Shown one piece after another: positions 34,070 through 46,843 of a DNA stretch of 64,000 nucleotides. A program made the position numbers and the translations under genes. Under the pieces are notes generated by a model that saw only the letters and a program-made list of their open reading frames with translations, was not told the DNA's origin and ran no database searches. Source of the stretch: Lepas anatifera (lineage: Eukaryota > Arthropoda > Thecostraca > Lepadidae); the NCBI GenBank assembly GCA_034440635.1, contig JAOTON010001570.1, positions 744,001 through 808,000 on the forward strand. Reading direction: 5' to 3'. Position 1 is the stretch's first letter; each line of letters starts with the position of its first letter.

Positions 34070-34320
34070 TGGGGGATCCAGGATTTCTGATTGGTGAAGG
34101 GGTACCTATGGCTGAGGGGAGGCCCCATCCGGCCCAGAGGGCGCCACACTCCTGGGCGACAAAACCTATCAAGTGGACGCCAGGTCCTGTCGTGGGGGCG
34201 CCGATGCTCGCATCCTAGGGGGAGGGTGGGAAACGACGTTTCAGGGTCGCCGAGACCATTTCAGGTGGCGCCGAGGATCGACCAGGGGGGACGTGCCACC
34301 ACTTCCCCCTCCCTCCTGGG
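34070..34320. mobile_element. Decayed copy of the GGATCCAGG repeat family
   Basis: GGATCCAGGATTTCTGATTGG, GGCGCCAC, GGGGGCGCCGATGCTCGCAT and CGACCAGGGGGGACGTGCC follow the order of the 50.46-kb copy. Right terminus not found. Confidence 0.65.
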
Positions 34321-35463
34321 ATAGCCCATGTCCAGCTGGTGGTACTACGATTCGAGGGCAACCCGGGGCGACACTTTGCTCCTCGGAATGGGAAGTGAAT
34401 TTTCAGACGAGGGCATGGAGCTATGGGCGTTTCAAAGAGTGCAGGAGAGAGCATTTGGGAGGCAAATTTTTCCAAAGGTATAACAACGTCGTATTCAATT
34501 TTATGTTAATGTTGACAACCGATAATCGTCCTAACTGCAGGTGAGCTCCACCGGCGAGGTGGACATTCTCGTGATGTTCGTTTAAGGAAACAACATACCT
34601 TAGGTTATTGCCAATCCATTATTATTTTCCTACTGGGAGTGTCGGCTTCTTCTGCGATAGTGTACAGCCTTTGGGCTTGTCCTATTTTCAGCAAACGCAC
34701 TGCATATATTTGCGGTTCAAGGCGATGCTGGTTGATTTGGCACCTTTCAAACGCTGTAGCTCCTGCAGCGTCGCGTAGTATCACCCCACGCTCTCATTGA
34801 TGCACTTTGCAAGTGTTTGACAGTATCGATGAACTTTGACATGTTGTGACAGCGTTTACCCGTTGCTTTTGATTGACTGGAGAAACCTTGATATTTGATT
34901 GGCTGTATTTTAGCCTGGAAATGCATTAGAGTGGGCGGAATGGGGGCGTAGCCACTACAGCTGGCACGAGAGTTTAAACGGGTGTGCCGTTTGTTTGTCC
35001 CTATACAAGCCTAGCGGATTCTAGCATGCTCGCGCAAGTGTCTGGTTAATCTCGCTGTAACACGCCACGCGATGAACCCGAAGTCAGATATACGAACTGT
35101 CCAACAGCTCAATAGTAACGGATCGGGAAGCATACCCGTTTTCAGACGAATTTCTCAGGTTGCCAGTTACCTTGGGCTCCATACTTTTCAAAGACGGCTT
35201 GCGTCGTCCGCGCTATTTTCGACCGGGTCGTGGGTGGGTGGGGGGGGGGGGCGACTGCACCACCTGGCCAGCCAGGTGAAACATCATAAAAGACACCCCT
35301 GGGTCGAACTATCCGAGGAATGCTGAGGCAGTGCTGACATGGAGTGGGTGTATATCGCTCTGGGATGGCGTGGAATGCTGTCATGATGATATCGGTTGTA
35401 CGGTATGGTTTTCCCATCTCTTTTTTTTTTCTCTCTCTGATGTTATCCGGCTCGCTGATTCTT
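34321..35463. other. Unassigned DNA
   Basis: No gene recognised; a poly-G run of about ten at 35240 is the only low-complexity feature. Confidence 0.4.
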
Positions 35464-36700
35464 TAGGTGGATCCAGGATTTTGATTGGAGGGGGCACTTC
35501 GATCACAACGCGCCATTTGTTTCTTTCATCTGTGGGCTATCAGAAGGATGCCAAATTACAGCGCGGTGGTGGGGCCGATACTTGCATCCATGCGACGTTT
35601 AACACGCACCCTGCTGGGGGTCCCTGGCATGACGCGCCCCGCTGGGGGGCGTTTTTCGCCCCCTCTATCTCATTTCACACGAAAGCTAAAGGAAAATTAC
35701 GGGCGGCGTTCGAAAGCTCTTGACAAGACGAGGAGATTTTATATGTATAATTTTTATGTCAGGTAAATATTGAGGTCAGCATAGGCCAAAGAAGGTTCCA
35801 TAGACTTACAACAGAGCAGTGTACGTTTCTCTCTCTAGATATGCCCTCAGGGGAGCTAGAGCAAATATTTATGCATCATTTGATTCCTCTCATCGTGGCG
35901 AATCGAATGATGTATAATATAACCTTGCTAGGCCGAATAGTGAAAATGACCTGACCTCGAGCTAGGTCAGGGTCATAGAGTGACCTGGTATGGACATGTT
36001 GCATATCAATCGACTCCTTGTGACAATATAAGCATAATTAAAGCAAACTGGGAGCTTTATCTCAATTCAGTGAGAAGTTATTGGCAAAACAATCACTCTA
36101 TGCTCCCGTGACCTGACATGACCTTTGAGAGGTTAGATGCTCAAAAACTCAACTTTATGGTCAAGATCGTGGTAAGAATAGACGGTTTGGGGGTTTTCAG
36201 CTTTATCTATCCAGTATTTACTGAAAACAAGCCCATTCTATTTTTCACCATATACTTAAAATGGGGTTGACCAAAAAATTGACCCCACCTTCGGTCAATA
36301 ATATCAAAATTCCGAGATAGCAGATTTTTAGACCCTAATGACCTTATCATATTGTGGAAGTTTCAAACTGATCGGTTCGCTGATGTCCCCTGTGCGCCGC
36401 TTCAAACACGTGATTTTAGTTTTTGAGGTCGGGTCACCTGACCTTGAATAGCTCCTTGACTTGACATGATCTTAACTAAAAAATTTGGTCAAATGTGTAA
36501 AATTGATCAAGGATAAGGTACTGTAAGTTTCATTGTTCTGCGTGTGTTCGTTTTTGCGTTATCTGGGGAAAACCATGAGGGGGGGGCGAATTCCCCCCAG
36601 CGGGGCGCGTGTTAAGGTGGGATGCACGGGCGGTTTTAGGCTTGTGTTTGGGAGTAGATGAGGAGAGGACACATGCCCCATGGGCCCCTGGATCCGCCTA
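35464..36700. mobile_element. GGATCCAGG-type DNA element, interrupted by MITE copy C
   Basis: Left end TAGGTGGATCCAGG and right end CCTGGATCCGCCTA form a 14-bp inverted repeat with one mismatch. Only about 220 bp belong to this element; the rest is copy C. Similar ends occur at 50459-50754. Class not certain (hAT- or Mutator-like MITE is possible). Confidence 0.7.
35599..36615. mobile_element. TTAA-flanked MITE, copy C, nested
   Basis: 1017 bp, TTAACACGCACCCTGCTGGG to the inverse of TTAACACGCGCCCCGCTGGG. Subterminal stem GGGGGCG, loop TTTTT, CGCCCCC at 35645-35664. Interior AGGTCA-rich but more diverged from A and B. Confidence 0.83.
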
Positions 36701-37165
36701 TTGTTGGCTCAGTTGGGATTTTAAGGCACAGTCGTCAGCGTCTGTCACAATGTTAAAATGTAAAACAAAATAGATAGACAACAAGGGGAAAATGACTGGC
36801 TCATAAACGCCCAGGGCTTTCAAGCTCGTTGCGAAAAAAATAGAAGCCGATGGTCTTTAACTAGAAAAGATAAGATGGATTAAATTTAGAGATCCATACT
36901 GGACGCAATATATTCATAGAAACTGAAGTGTTAAACCCAATAGGTATGTACACATACACAAGACGGTTTGCATTTGTTCAACCCGGGAGGGATATGGGAT
37001 TGGAAAGGGCAACCACCGCATTTGCTGTTGTTTCTAACTTGAAAATACTACGACTCTTAAGCTGTGCTGCAATGTGGGTGTAGATTAGACCACACAGCAG
37101 CTACTACCTCCGGCTCTCTCTCTCTCTCGTTGGCCGGTCATGCATGCACGGCCTGGCCGTCTCGT
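36701..37165. other. Unassigned DNA
   Basis: No gene recognised; a short TCTCTC run at 37112. Confidence 0.4.
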
Positions 37166-38943
37166 CCGCTGGTGGTCTCGTCCACGACTGGTCCGTCCGC
37201 TGGTGGTCTCGTCCACGACTGGCCCTTCCGCTGGTGGTCTCGTCCACGACTGGTCCGTCCGCTGGTGGTCTCGTCCACGACTGGTCCGTCCGCTGGTGGT
37301 CTCGTCCACGACTGGTCCGTCCGCTGGTGGTATCGTCCACGACTGGTCCGTCCGCTGGTGGTCTCGTCCACGACTGGCCCGTCCGCTGGTGGTCTCATCC
37401 ACGACTGGCCCGTCCGCTGGTGGTCTCGTCCACGACTGGCCTGTCCGCTGGTGGTCTCATCCACAACTGGCCTGTCCGCTGGTGGTCTCATCCACGACTG
37501 GCCCGTCCGCTGGTGGTCTCGTCCACGACTGGTCCGTCCGCTGGTGGTCTCGTCCACGACTGGCCCGTCCGCTGGTGGTCTCGTCCACGACTGGTCCGTC
37601 CGCTGGTGGTCTCGTCCACGACTGGTCCGTCCGCTGGTGGTCTCGTCCACGACTGGCCCGTCCGCTGGTGGTCTCGTCCACGACTGGCCCGTCCGCTGGT
37701 GGTCTCGTCCACGACTGGTCCGTCCGCTGGTGGTCTCGTCCATGACTGGCTCGTCCGCTGGTGGTCTCGTCCACGACTGGCTCGTCCGCTGGTGGTCTCG
37801 TCCACGACTGGTGGTCTCGTCCACGACTGGTGGTCTCATTCACGACTGGTCCGTCCGCTGGTGGTCTCGTCCACGAGTGACCTGTCCGCTGGTGGTCTCG
37901 TCCACGACTGGCCTGTCCGCTGGTGGTCTCATCCACGACTGGTCCATCCGCTGGTGGTCTCGTCCACGACTGGTCCGTCCGCTGGTGGTCTCGTCCACGA
38001 CTGGTCCGTCCGCTGGTGGTCTCGTCCACGACTGGCCCGTCCGCTGGTGGTCTCGTCCACGACTGGCCCGTCCGCTGGTGGTCTCGTCCACGACTGGTCC
38101 GTCCGCTGGTGGTCTCGTCCACGACTGGCCCGTCCGCTGGTGGTCTCGTCCACGACTGGTGGTCTCATCCACGACTGGTCCGTCCGCTGGTGGTCTCGTC
38201 CACGACTGGCCCGTCCGCTGGTGGTCTCGTCCACGACTGGTCCGTCCGCTGGTGGTCTCGTCCACGACTGGCCCGTCCGCTGGTGGTCTCGTCCACGACT
38301 GGCCCGTCCGCTGGTGGTCTCGTCCACGACTGGTCCGTCCGCTGGTGGTCTCGTCCACGACTGGCCCGTCCGCTGGTGGTCTCGTCCACGACTGGCCCGT
38401 CCGCTGGTGGTCTCGTCCACGACTGGTCCGTCCGCTGGTGGTCTCGTCCACGACTGGCTCGTCCGCTGGTGGTCTCGTCCACGACTGGTGGTCTCATCCA
38501 CGACTGGCCCGTCCGCTGGTGGTCTCGTCCACGACTGGCCCGTCCGCTGGTGGTCTCGTCCATGACTGGCCCGTCCGCTGGTGGTCTCGTCCACGACTGG
38601 CCCGTCCGCTGGTGGTCTCGTCCACGACTGGTCCGTCCGCTGGTGGTCTCGTCCACGACTGGTGGTCTCATCCACGACTGGTTCGTCCGCTGGTGGTCTC
38701 GTCCACGACTGGCCCGTCCGCTGGTGGTCTCGTCCACGACTGGTCCGTCCGCTGGTGGTCTCGTCCACGACTGACCTGTCCGCTGGTGGTCTCGTCCACG
38801 ACTGGCCCGTCCGCTGGTGGTCTCGTCCACGACTGGCCCGTCCGCTGGTGGTCTCGTCCACGACTGGCCCGTCCGCTGGTGGTCTCGTCCACGACTGGTC
38901 CGTCCGCTGGTGGTCTCGTCCACAACTGGTCCGTCCGCTGGTG
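37166..38943. repeat. 31-bp minisatellite, about 57 copies
   Basis: Unit CTGGTGGTCTCGTCCACGAC, TGGTCCGTCCG, with C/T variation in GGCCC/GGTCC. Shortened units that lack CTGGTCCGTCCG-type bases recur at about 37810, 38155, 38485 and 38660, a sign of higher-order duplication. Because 31 is not a multiple of three each frame cycles, giving long meaningless open frames on both strands. No host gene is recognised. Confidence 0.97.
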
Positions 38944-40023
38944 TGCGCCAGCCATCGCTGTCAGCTTTCATCTGCGCCTATGGGCTGCCGCCGTCACTTC
39001 GAAAAACCGACAGGTTACTCTCCCTTTACTGTGGTTGTTCCGTCTTTCACCGTGTTCTGCCGGTTTGTATCGAACCTTGCAACCGGGCTTCAGGTGGTGG
39101 ATTTACCAGCAAGGCTGGCTTCGACACTGCGCTTGAGAATCCTCGACAACCCCGCCGCCAGAAGTCTGTGCTGTTCTCTGGGTCTGTGACTGGGTCTGTG
39201 ATGGATCCGGGATCTCCATAAGATAAGGATCCTGGATCTCGATAAGCGCGCGGGGGATGAAGCCTTAGGCGATGGCTTATAGCACACGGGGATGCCTTTC
39301 CTAAGGCGCGCCTATCCGACACCAATTTTTGGTGCGTTTTTTCTGGTAGGTGCCTCAAAGTTCTTACCGGGAAGTAGTGGGGCGACTTTGGGTAAATGTC
39401 CTCTTTAACGAAATCCTGCATTCCTCCCTGCCTTGGCTTCATAAGAATTGTTCCTGAGCTCGTTCAATGTCATACCAAAGGAGCAAATTCAAAACTGTGT
39501 CGGTAAACCAGCCCAACTCGAGGATCGCACGAGGCCGGTGTGGTTCTTATGCACAGCCAAAGGTGTACTGGCCTGGCACTTAGATCCCAGGCTTTGGAAT
39601 AGTGTTTAAAATCTTAGACTTTTGTCGAAACTGTCCAGACTGGGGCGGCACCGAGGACAATGGCATTAATCGGCAAGGAAACGGGAGTAAAAATCGGGGT
39701 GGCAGGAATGAAAGGCCAGCGGAGCTTTCGCACCGGAGGTGTTCAGACCAAGAATGCAATTTAAAAATCGGGATTGGGGTGTCTTGCTCCCCGCGAACGT
39801 ATAGAAAACGACAAACCTGACTACAGATCAGAAATGAAAATGACCCAGCGCCTACGGCGTCGGGGGAGCAGTTCATCTCACCGCTGGACGTGGGCAGCCA
39901 ACCAGGTGGGGGAGGGGGATGGACGGCTGCCCACTGGATCTGCTCTTGATGTAAATTATACATACCTATACTGCACATATTTGGTATTTCACAGACGTTT
40001 GCCTGTCCATTTTGGGCGCCCAG
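38944..40023. other. Unassigned DNA beside the minisatellite
   Basis: Open frames run out of the array to about 39220 but show no family. A short direct repeat GGATC.GGGATCTC.ATAAG lies at 39203-39245. Confidence 0.4.
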
Positions 40024-40140
40024 GGCTTGAGAGTGGGATGGCGACCTTTCTCTCGCTTCAACGGTCTTGAGGGCGGAGGTGTGGCCGTTCTACGGGCTTG
40101 AGAGCGGGTGGAAGGTGGTTCTTCGGGCTTGAGGGTAGGA
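40024..40140. repeat. Degenerate minisatellite, GGGCTTGAGAGCGGG motif, four copies
   Basis: GGGCTTGAGAGTGGG, GGTCTTGAGGGCGGA, GGGCTTGAGAGCGGG and GGGCTTGAGGGTAGG recur at intervals of about 30-40 bp. Confidence 0.7.
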
Positions 40141-40892
40141 AAGATACAGGGGTGTGGATTTGCAAACATCACTGGGGGTGCCCAAAGTTGAGGAAGGAAA
40201 ATTTTAACAACCACCATATGAAATCATCCCGGGTGCCATAACAGCCCCAAAGAGATTTAAGTTTAGTCCTGGACGGTACCGCTCATTAAAATCCACGCAA
40301 CAACCCACTACTGCTTTATTTAGAGGCCGTTCAGCTACCGTTTGCACTGACTTGTGCCGTGCTACAAATATTACACAATTTGATTGCAAGCATTTTGAAC
40401 ATACTAAATAAACCAGCTGTTAAAACTGTCGCCGCTCGAAATAATTTGATTAACGTGGCTTGATGTTTCGTTTTGTCCTCTCCCATCCTCGTATCAAAAT
40501 TTTAGTACGCTGTATTGCTTCGATCAGTACGGAAATTTTGGCCTGAAAATCAACATCTACCAACAAAGAATTTCTTTCGCAAGGATTCTCCATTTCAATG
40601 CTTGACACTACTCGTGAAGTCACCCACTGCCTCGATTCCACCAAATTAGGTATAATGCGAATGCTGAGAGTTGAGCGTCTTGATCTAACAACGGTAAATA
40701 CCTTTCACAAATAATGTTAATAACAAAAATAACTAACTAGGAACGGCGGCCTCACCCGAGAGATTAATAGTGGAGTATTATAGCATACAAACTGGTCTTT
40801 ATAACCCTAAAGATAGAAGGTCGGATAATCACGGTTGAGCGGCCGTACACAGTGGCTTCTGGCTGCCTGGAGGCCGAGTGGCGGCAGCATAA
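40141..40892. other. Unassigned DNA
   Basis: No gene or repeat recognised. Confidence 0.4.
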
Positions 40893-41098
40893 TAATAAGG
40901 ATAATTATTGGGGCTTATCGACGCACCAACTGCCAGGGTCATATGGCGTCGCCAACTCTTTCCCTGTTGGAAGGGTTTCTCGGGAGCCAGCTTGATCCTT
41001 GTTCAGGGAAGCCGCCGGGCCTTGAACCCGGGCCGGCTGCGTGGAAGCCAGCTGCGCTGACCGCTCCAACACCGCGCCCCCAGGCGGCGGCTTCGAAA
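40893..41098 (-). mobile_element. tRNA-derived SINE, family 2
   Basis: On the minus strand a tRNA-like head with box B CGGGTTCAAGGCCC is followed by AGTTGGCGACGCCATATGAC and AGTTGGTGCGTCGATAAGCC. This 49-nt body block matches the 50.8-kb SINE at 44 of 49 bases. Confidence 0.82.
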
Positions 41099-43727
41099 GG
41101 ATTTGGTTACTGGTAGGGGAATGGCGTATTCTAAAGAAATCAGTGATGCTCATGCCATTAAAATATACATATTTGTTAGTTAATTCCCCCGGGCATCTTG
41201 TGCTTTGCTTTAGACCCTCCTTGTTTACACGATCAGAACTACTTATCTCTCCGCCTTAAATTGTCATTTTGGCATTTTAAACTTCTAGTGTTGCATACGC
41301 ATGAAATGTCAGATAGGCGTGTGTGTCATATACACCGTGAGTGTTGTATTACAAATAAGTGTGTCAATTTTAAGAAGTCTTGAAAAGCTGGATCATCTAC
41401 CCTGATACCGAAAAATACCATGGATTCGAAATTGGTGCCTGCAATTTTGTCCGCCAAGCATCCTCATATACCGGACTCATTTCATGAACTCGCACCCATG
41501 TTTTTCTAGTGTTATCTGCACTGCACATTGCACAAACGCCTAACCTATATCTACCCACGTGCACAGAATGTCTCCTACATCGGCTTCCCTCCCTCAGCTG
41601 ACACCAGGCACAACGACCAAATTTTTTCAACACCACACAGGTAGGCATTACAATTCGCCCGCGACTCCTCCCCACCGAGTTGAACTTGGCGTCAGCGACG
41701 TACAGCGTGACCTCTGTGACCTCTGTGCCTGCAGGCAATCGCGGCTGCCGGTGGATGGCGGCCGCTGATTGGTGGAGGCGCGTTTACTTGTATAGCGAGA
41801 AATTTAGCGGAAATTTATCCATGAAAATGATAGAGCTTTAGACCATGAGCCAAGAGATGTATAACCATTATGCTTTTCAAACATTTCTAGCCATACCTTG
41901 CTCTCTATTGGCTTGATTATTTGCCACACCATCCGAGGCTGCTCTTCGGTACAGGCGAGACGGCGGCAGTCAGCACATGCTGGCCGGCGGCCGAGTTCGC
42001 TGAAGTCGGGAGCATCGCGATGGGTTTCTGCTGAGTGGAGAGGATTGGGGTCCAGTCCCAAGGTAATTGTGGGAAGTAGGAGAGAGACGTTCATGAATCT
42101 AAAACTTAACTGTCGGCGAGTTATAGAGAGTGAGGACTAATAGGGAGCAATGCCGAAGTACAACCATATAATATACCAGAAGAGGGAAACACATGCTACC
42201 TTGCTCCGTGTTGGATGGTGAAAAGGTACAAAATACGGGACTCGAAACGTCATCGATATTTTTCGTCCATTACGTCTGTGACTTTCTGTTGTTTGATAAA
42301 ATATTAAGTTGTAGGCCAGATGCAGAATGCCACTATAGCGCTGTGAAACAGGTATTTGTTGATAATGTACTCTATTTACGCACTATATAAGGACTTTGCT
42401 TCACCTTTTGGTGCCGGTGCCCAAATCACCATTGGGGGGTACCCAGCACATCATTGGGGGTGCCCAAGATCCTCAAGGAGATAGAAACCCACAGCCTTGG
42501 AAAGATCCCGTTTCATCACCCCTGCATCCAGCGTTGCAGCAATATGCACATGCGCAATATTGAGGTTGCAAAATGGTAGTTTGAACCCCTAGTTATTGCA
42601 ATTGATGGTTGTTTTCTCACGCGGTGATTCCAGAGACCCTGACGTCTAAACAATTCCCGGCTGGTATTTACAGCTCCAGTCCAATGAATCTTCATGTCGT
42701 TCATGCTGCTCCCATGAAGCCTTCAATACCAATGCTCGTCGCCTAGTCATATTGGGGTCAACTGTGCGTGATGCCCAGCAGATTCCGTGGTTATTTCCCT
42801 AAACCTCAGTTCCCTGCTGGCGTCTCTTGCTAGTGGCTCTCACTTCAAGGCCAGATGGATAATCCAGGTATGATCTGCGACTCGTGTTCACTATTTCGTT
42901 GGCGCTACTTGAATCGGTACCTACATACCAGCAGGTGCCCCCTTGTTGCTAGCGGATTTTCACCTGAAATACATTAATTATGAGTGGTTGGGTGCACGCT
43001 CCTAAGCCCTGAACGATAAATTGTACCTATGAAGCGCTCTGAAGCACCAAACTTCAAATAAGCTTGCTCATTGCTCGACTGACAATTCTTTGTCATTGTG
43101 ACAAATTGCTAGTTTAAGACACTCTTCAAAATATGTAATGTAGAAACAAATAATCTCTAGAGAACCTGTTAAACCCGCGTTTATTTTAAACGGACCAAAT
43201 GTGATTTTCTCATTCTGATGTCAAAAGCTGAAAAGATGAAAGTGCCTGAAATGCTGTTGGACACTCTTAATTATGTTTTACTCTCACACTCCGCGATACA
43301 CATTCAGGGAAGAGAGCCAGATTTGGTTGGTTGAAGCGACGAGTCGTGCAGTATGAAAAACGCCCATACTTGCCACTTGGGTATTAATACTCTGCTGCGG
43401 GCTTCAAGCCATTCAGGTATCTAATGGAAGGATATTTCAAGATTGTGAATAATTATTGTGCCAAAGAAATATTAAGTTTTGTTTGGCCTCCTCACCTTCT
43501 TCGCAACAACTTAAAAAAAGCACTAAAACAAACACTTATTGCATGAAAATTCGATAATATTTCGTTCTTGGAACGTCCTCAGATCGTTATTGGGAATAAA
43601 CGATGTTGTTTCTACTTCTACTTCTACCGTATATTGACCACAATCATCGAGTTGATTATTTTGTCAATTGAAGTGCTGTAGCTCGTGTCTCGCAAAGCCA
43701 AAAAAACAAACAATAATCACACAAGAG
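41099..43727. other. Unassigned DNA
   Basis: No gene recognised. GC-richer stretches at 41.65-41.78 and 41.93-42.06 kb lack clear exons. TGGGGGGTACCC and TGGGGGTGCCCA at 42430-42470 resemble a motif near 40165, perhaps a small repeat. Confidence 0.4.
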
Positions 43728-44695
43728 TTACAAGAGAGAAATCAAAGAATCACGATCCAAAGATTCTTCTGGCAGTAGATTCCAGTCCCTGATGGTCTTT
43801 GGAAGGAATGAGTGCAGACGGTAATCGGTCCTGCACTGCGGCATGACAAACTGCTGGTGGTGCCCTCGTCTTGCCCGCTCAGGGAGCGGTGTTAGCTTTT
43901 CTCTTAGCTCATCTGCTTCTACGTTGCCATTGGCGATCTTTCGAAGCATTGTTAGGCGTGCCGCCTTCCGTCGCTGCTCAAGCAGTGGCCATTTGAGCTG
44001 ACTTAGCATGACCGAGACACTAGAGGTGCGTTTGTAGTCCCTCATCACGAACCGCGCAGCTCTGCGTTGAATTGCTTCGATTCTGTTGATATCATTTTGA
44101 TGATGAGGATCCCACACGGAGCTAGCATATTCCAAGCAAGGGCGCACATATGCTTTGTAGGCGGTTTCCTTTACCTTTCGTAGGAAGGTAAAGGAAACCG
44201 CCTCCTTTACCTCCTCAGGAAACCTAATGTCTTGTTAGCTTTTGAACAAACATTCTCGATGTGCAGTTTCCAGGTCAGGTCCTTGCTGAGTGTGACGCCC
44301 AGGTACTTGACGTAGCTGACTGTTTCTAGATTGTGCCCATGTAAGACATATTGGTACTGCATTGGTTCTCTGCTGCGGGTGATTGGAAGTGAGGTACATT
44401 TCTTCGGATGAAACTGCATATCCCACTTCTCCTCCCAGCGAGCAAGCTTGTCCAAGTCTTTTTGTAGGCTGAGCTGGTCTGCAGTGTTGGAAACTACGTT
44501 GTAGGCTGCAGTATCATCAGCAAACAACCGCGTGCGTGCTGCTAGGGTGTCCGGAAGGTCATTTATGTTTCGAAGTTTTGAGGAGGCCAAACAAAACTTA
44601 ACCACATCACATTCAATCAGTGCTGAGACAATTATTGTGCCAAAATGCCTGTCAGGATTGTGGATAAATGCACTCCGCTGACCTCCAAAATGCAA
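43728..44695 (-). mobile_element. Truncated non-LTR retrotransposon, RT C-terminal half
   Basis: Minus strand reads NDLPDTLAARTRLFADDTAA, the catalytic ADD box of reverse transcriptase, then KLARWEEKWDMQFHPKKCT and GVTLSKDLTWKLHIENVC, then after a break KVKETAYKAYVRPCLEYASS and QRRAARFVMRDY to the stop at 43728. Jockey/RTE/CR1-like non-LTR order. The 5' end is lost at about 44.65 kb. A palindromic insertion at 44159-44203 breaks the frame. Confidence 0.9.
44157..44203. repeat. 19-bp perfect inverted repeat inside the LINE
   Basis: AGGCGGTTTCCTTTACCTT, loop TCGTAGG, AAGGTAAAGGAAACCGCCT. One arm is LINE sequence (VKETA codons); the other is its inverted copy and is not expected in the element. 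Confidence 0.93.
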
Positions 44696-46843
44696 AACCT
44701 ATTTATTTTCAGTCTTTATTCCATTTTAATTTATTCTCAGTCTTTATTCCTTTGATATTTATTCTCAGTCTTTGTTCCATTGATATGAAAGGAATCGTCT
44801 GTAGTGGAAGCTGTAAGGTAACTTAATTTTCAAAAAGGGCGTGAATATTTTTCCTCTCCAACTTCAAAAAAAAATTGTTGTTTCAGCAGGGAGACAAGCC
44901 CAAAAATTTCCTGTCCGAAATGCCCTTCTTTCCGATTTTCTCTCGGAAGCACTCGATGTAAAATACGGTCTACCACAACATCTGTTTGACTATGTATACA
45001 AACGGCAACGATTTTATAAACAGCAGGTTTGTAGCTGTTACGTAAATGAACCATTTTACGGGGGACGTCACCTCCACTACTGACAGCATGCACTGCAGCT
45101 GCTCTGTCGCCATCCACTGCTGCTGCACGGCCCACCGTTCGACCCGGTGCCCGGCGAACGCCGACACACGAGCTGTCGGCGCCGACGCGAGCGGAAATTT
45201 CCACTGGCCGACGAAAAGATGGCCACTGGAGGCGCCCCCACTGCAAGGTGAACGAAGGCACATACCGCCGACACCCACCGGACGCGAGAGTGTAACACGA
45301 TCCTGTCAGCTGCTGGAAGCGGATAGATTTTCAGCGATGCGTCTCATTACTCTCGCAACGGATATCTATTTGCAGTCGGAAAATTACTCGCTGACGTAAG
45401 CTGACCGTGTGTCGCGTCAGTTCGTCACGTCTCCGCGCGTGCGCGACGTTGTGGGCGTTCCCTGATATTCCCTGCCAACTCATCGGGTTGGCATCCGGTC
45501 ATGCCAGCTTTGACCTGGTTCGAACTGACGTTTTCTAGATATATCCGGATATTACCGGACAGATCACCCAGTGCCAGCTGGCTTGTCGCGGACAGAACAG
45601 TGCGCCACCTATTTGCCAATTACGTGAGAAACCACGCATGTTTAGTTTGTTGCATGCATGCTGCATATGTGAGTTTCTACTTACAGGAATCGGAGATGCG
45701 TGAAAATAATAGTTCGTGGTATTTGGTAGTATTCCTATGGACGAAGCAAGAGGGGGTCATGCCCTTGCCAATACTCCGGTTGTGGGGGAGGGAGCCCATG
45801 TAGCTGGCCCCTTCAATAGTTCGGTGTATAGCTAGCTGAAATGTGTTTCAATATTCACTCTTTATCTTTCATGCTTTATTCAACTTTGTTCAACAACCAA
45901 ACGCTTACACTTTCGGCTCGACCTCATAAAAGCTCTGAAACCTCATAAAACCTCATAATCTCTTCCACCACGTCAATCTTTTCAGTGAAATGATAATTCT
46001 AAATCTTCCACAAAGTAATTCTTATTGTAAATGGATGCCGGGCTGGCTTCGGCTTATTCAATCGGTTTGACAACGTGCACCTGACTTGCATAGGACTTAA
46101 TGAGCGAATTCTGCCGGGGCAGTGATCGCCAGCGTGAATGGCGTGCTCCGATATATGTATGCATTCTGTTTCGAAATATGCGAATCGGTGTTAGGAGCTC
46201 GTTGAGATTTCTTTAGTTTCAAGGTGAGTTTTGCGATGCCACTAGCGATTCAAAGATGTGTGAGCACCTGACTGTCGGAAGGAACGTGTAGATATACATT
46301 CAAATATGTGAACGTATATACAGAACAAACTCTACGCGTTCTACGCACGGTTGCGAGGCGGGAAATGATTAATTGGGGTTCCATACGTGCTGTGGTTCGC
46401 TCTAATATCTATTTACACCTACATTATGCATGGTAAAGGTCAAACAGAAAGGGTGATGGCCCAATGATCCCCTGCTATACAACTGTCAGGACATATTCTG
46501 CCTTCCAGCAGGAGAAGCGTGCGCCACATTTGGAAGACCTTAGAGAATAGTGAGGTTTTTTCTTGTTGGTTTACATTAGCGGAACGCTGCGACTGATGCA
46601 AAAAAGACGATATAACTCAAAGATTTGAGCGAATGTTGTCATACCAGCTGATAAGCAGATGCACTCTGTCTTTCTGCATCAAATGATATCAAAGCACAAA
46701 AAATTACTTACTCTTTTCTTCCGTGGGACGGCAGTATTTACATCAGTGCAAAAGCCAGCTCTTCACACGTTAGACCACGGATGTAGGTTCATACATACAT
46801 AGAATCTTTCACAGCTTTCATTGAATGACCAGGCCTGACCGTA
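44696..46843. other. Unassigned DNA with a GC-rich patch
   Basis: A GC-rich, CpG-rich patch at about 45.06-45.60 kb may be a promoter or exon, but I recognise no protein. A plus-strand frame at 44841-45083 (VRNALLSDFLSEALDVKYGL) is unidentified. Confidence 0.35.

Noticed and set aside
37064..39189. Open frames up to 690 codons across the 31-bp array
   Set aside because: Frames cycle through the units on both strands at once; no coding signature outside the array.
45046..45399. A Cys-rich secreted protein in the GC-rich patch
   Set aside because: No signal peptide, no splice-compatible neighbour, and both strands are open; CpG-rich composition explains the frames.
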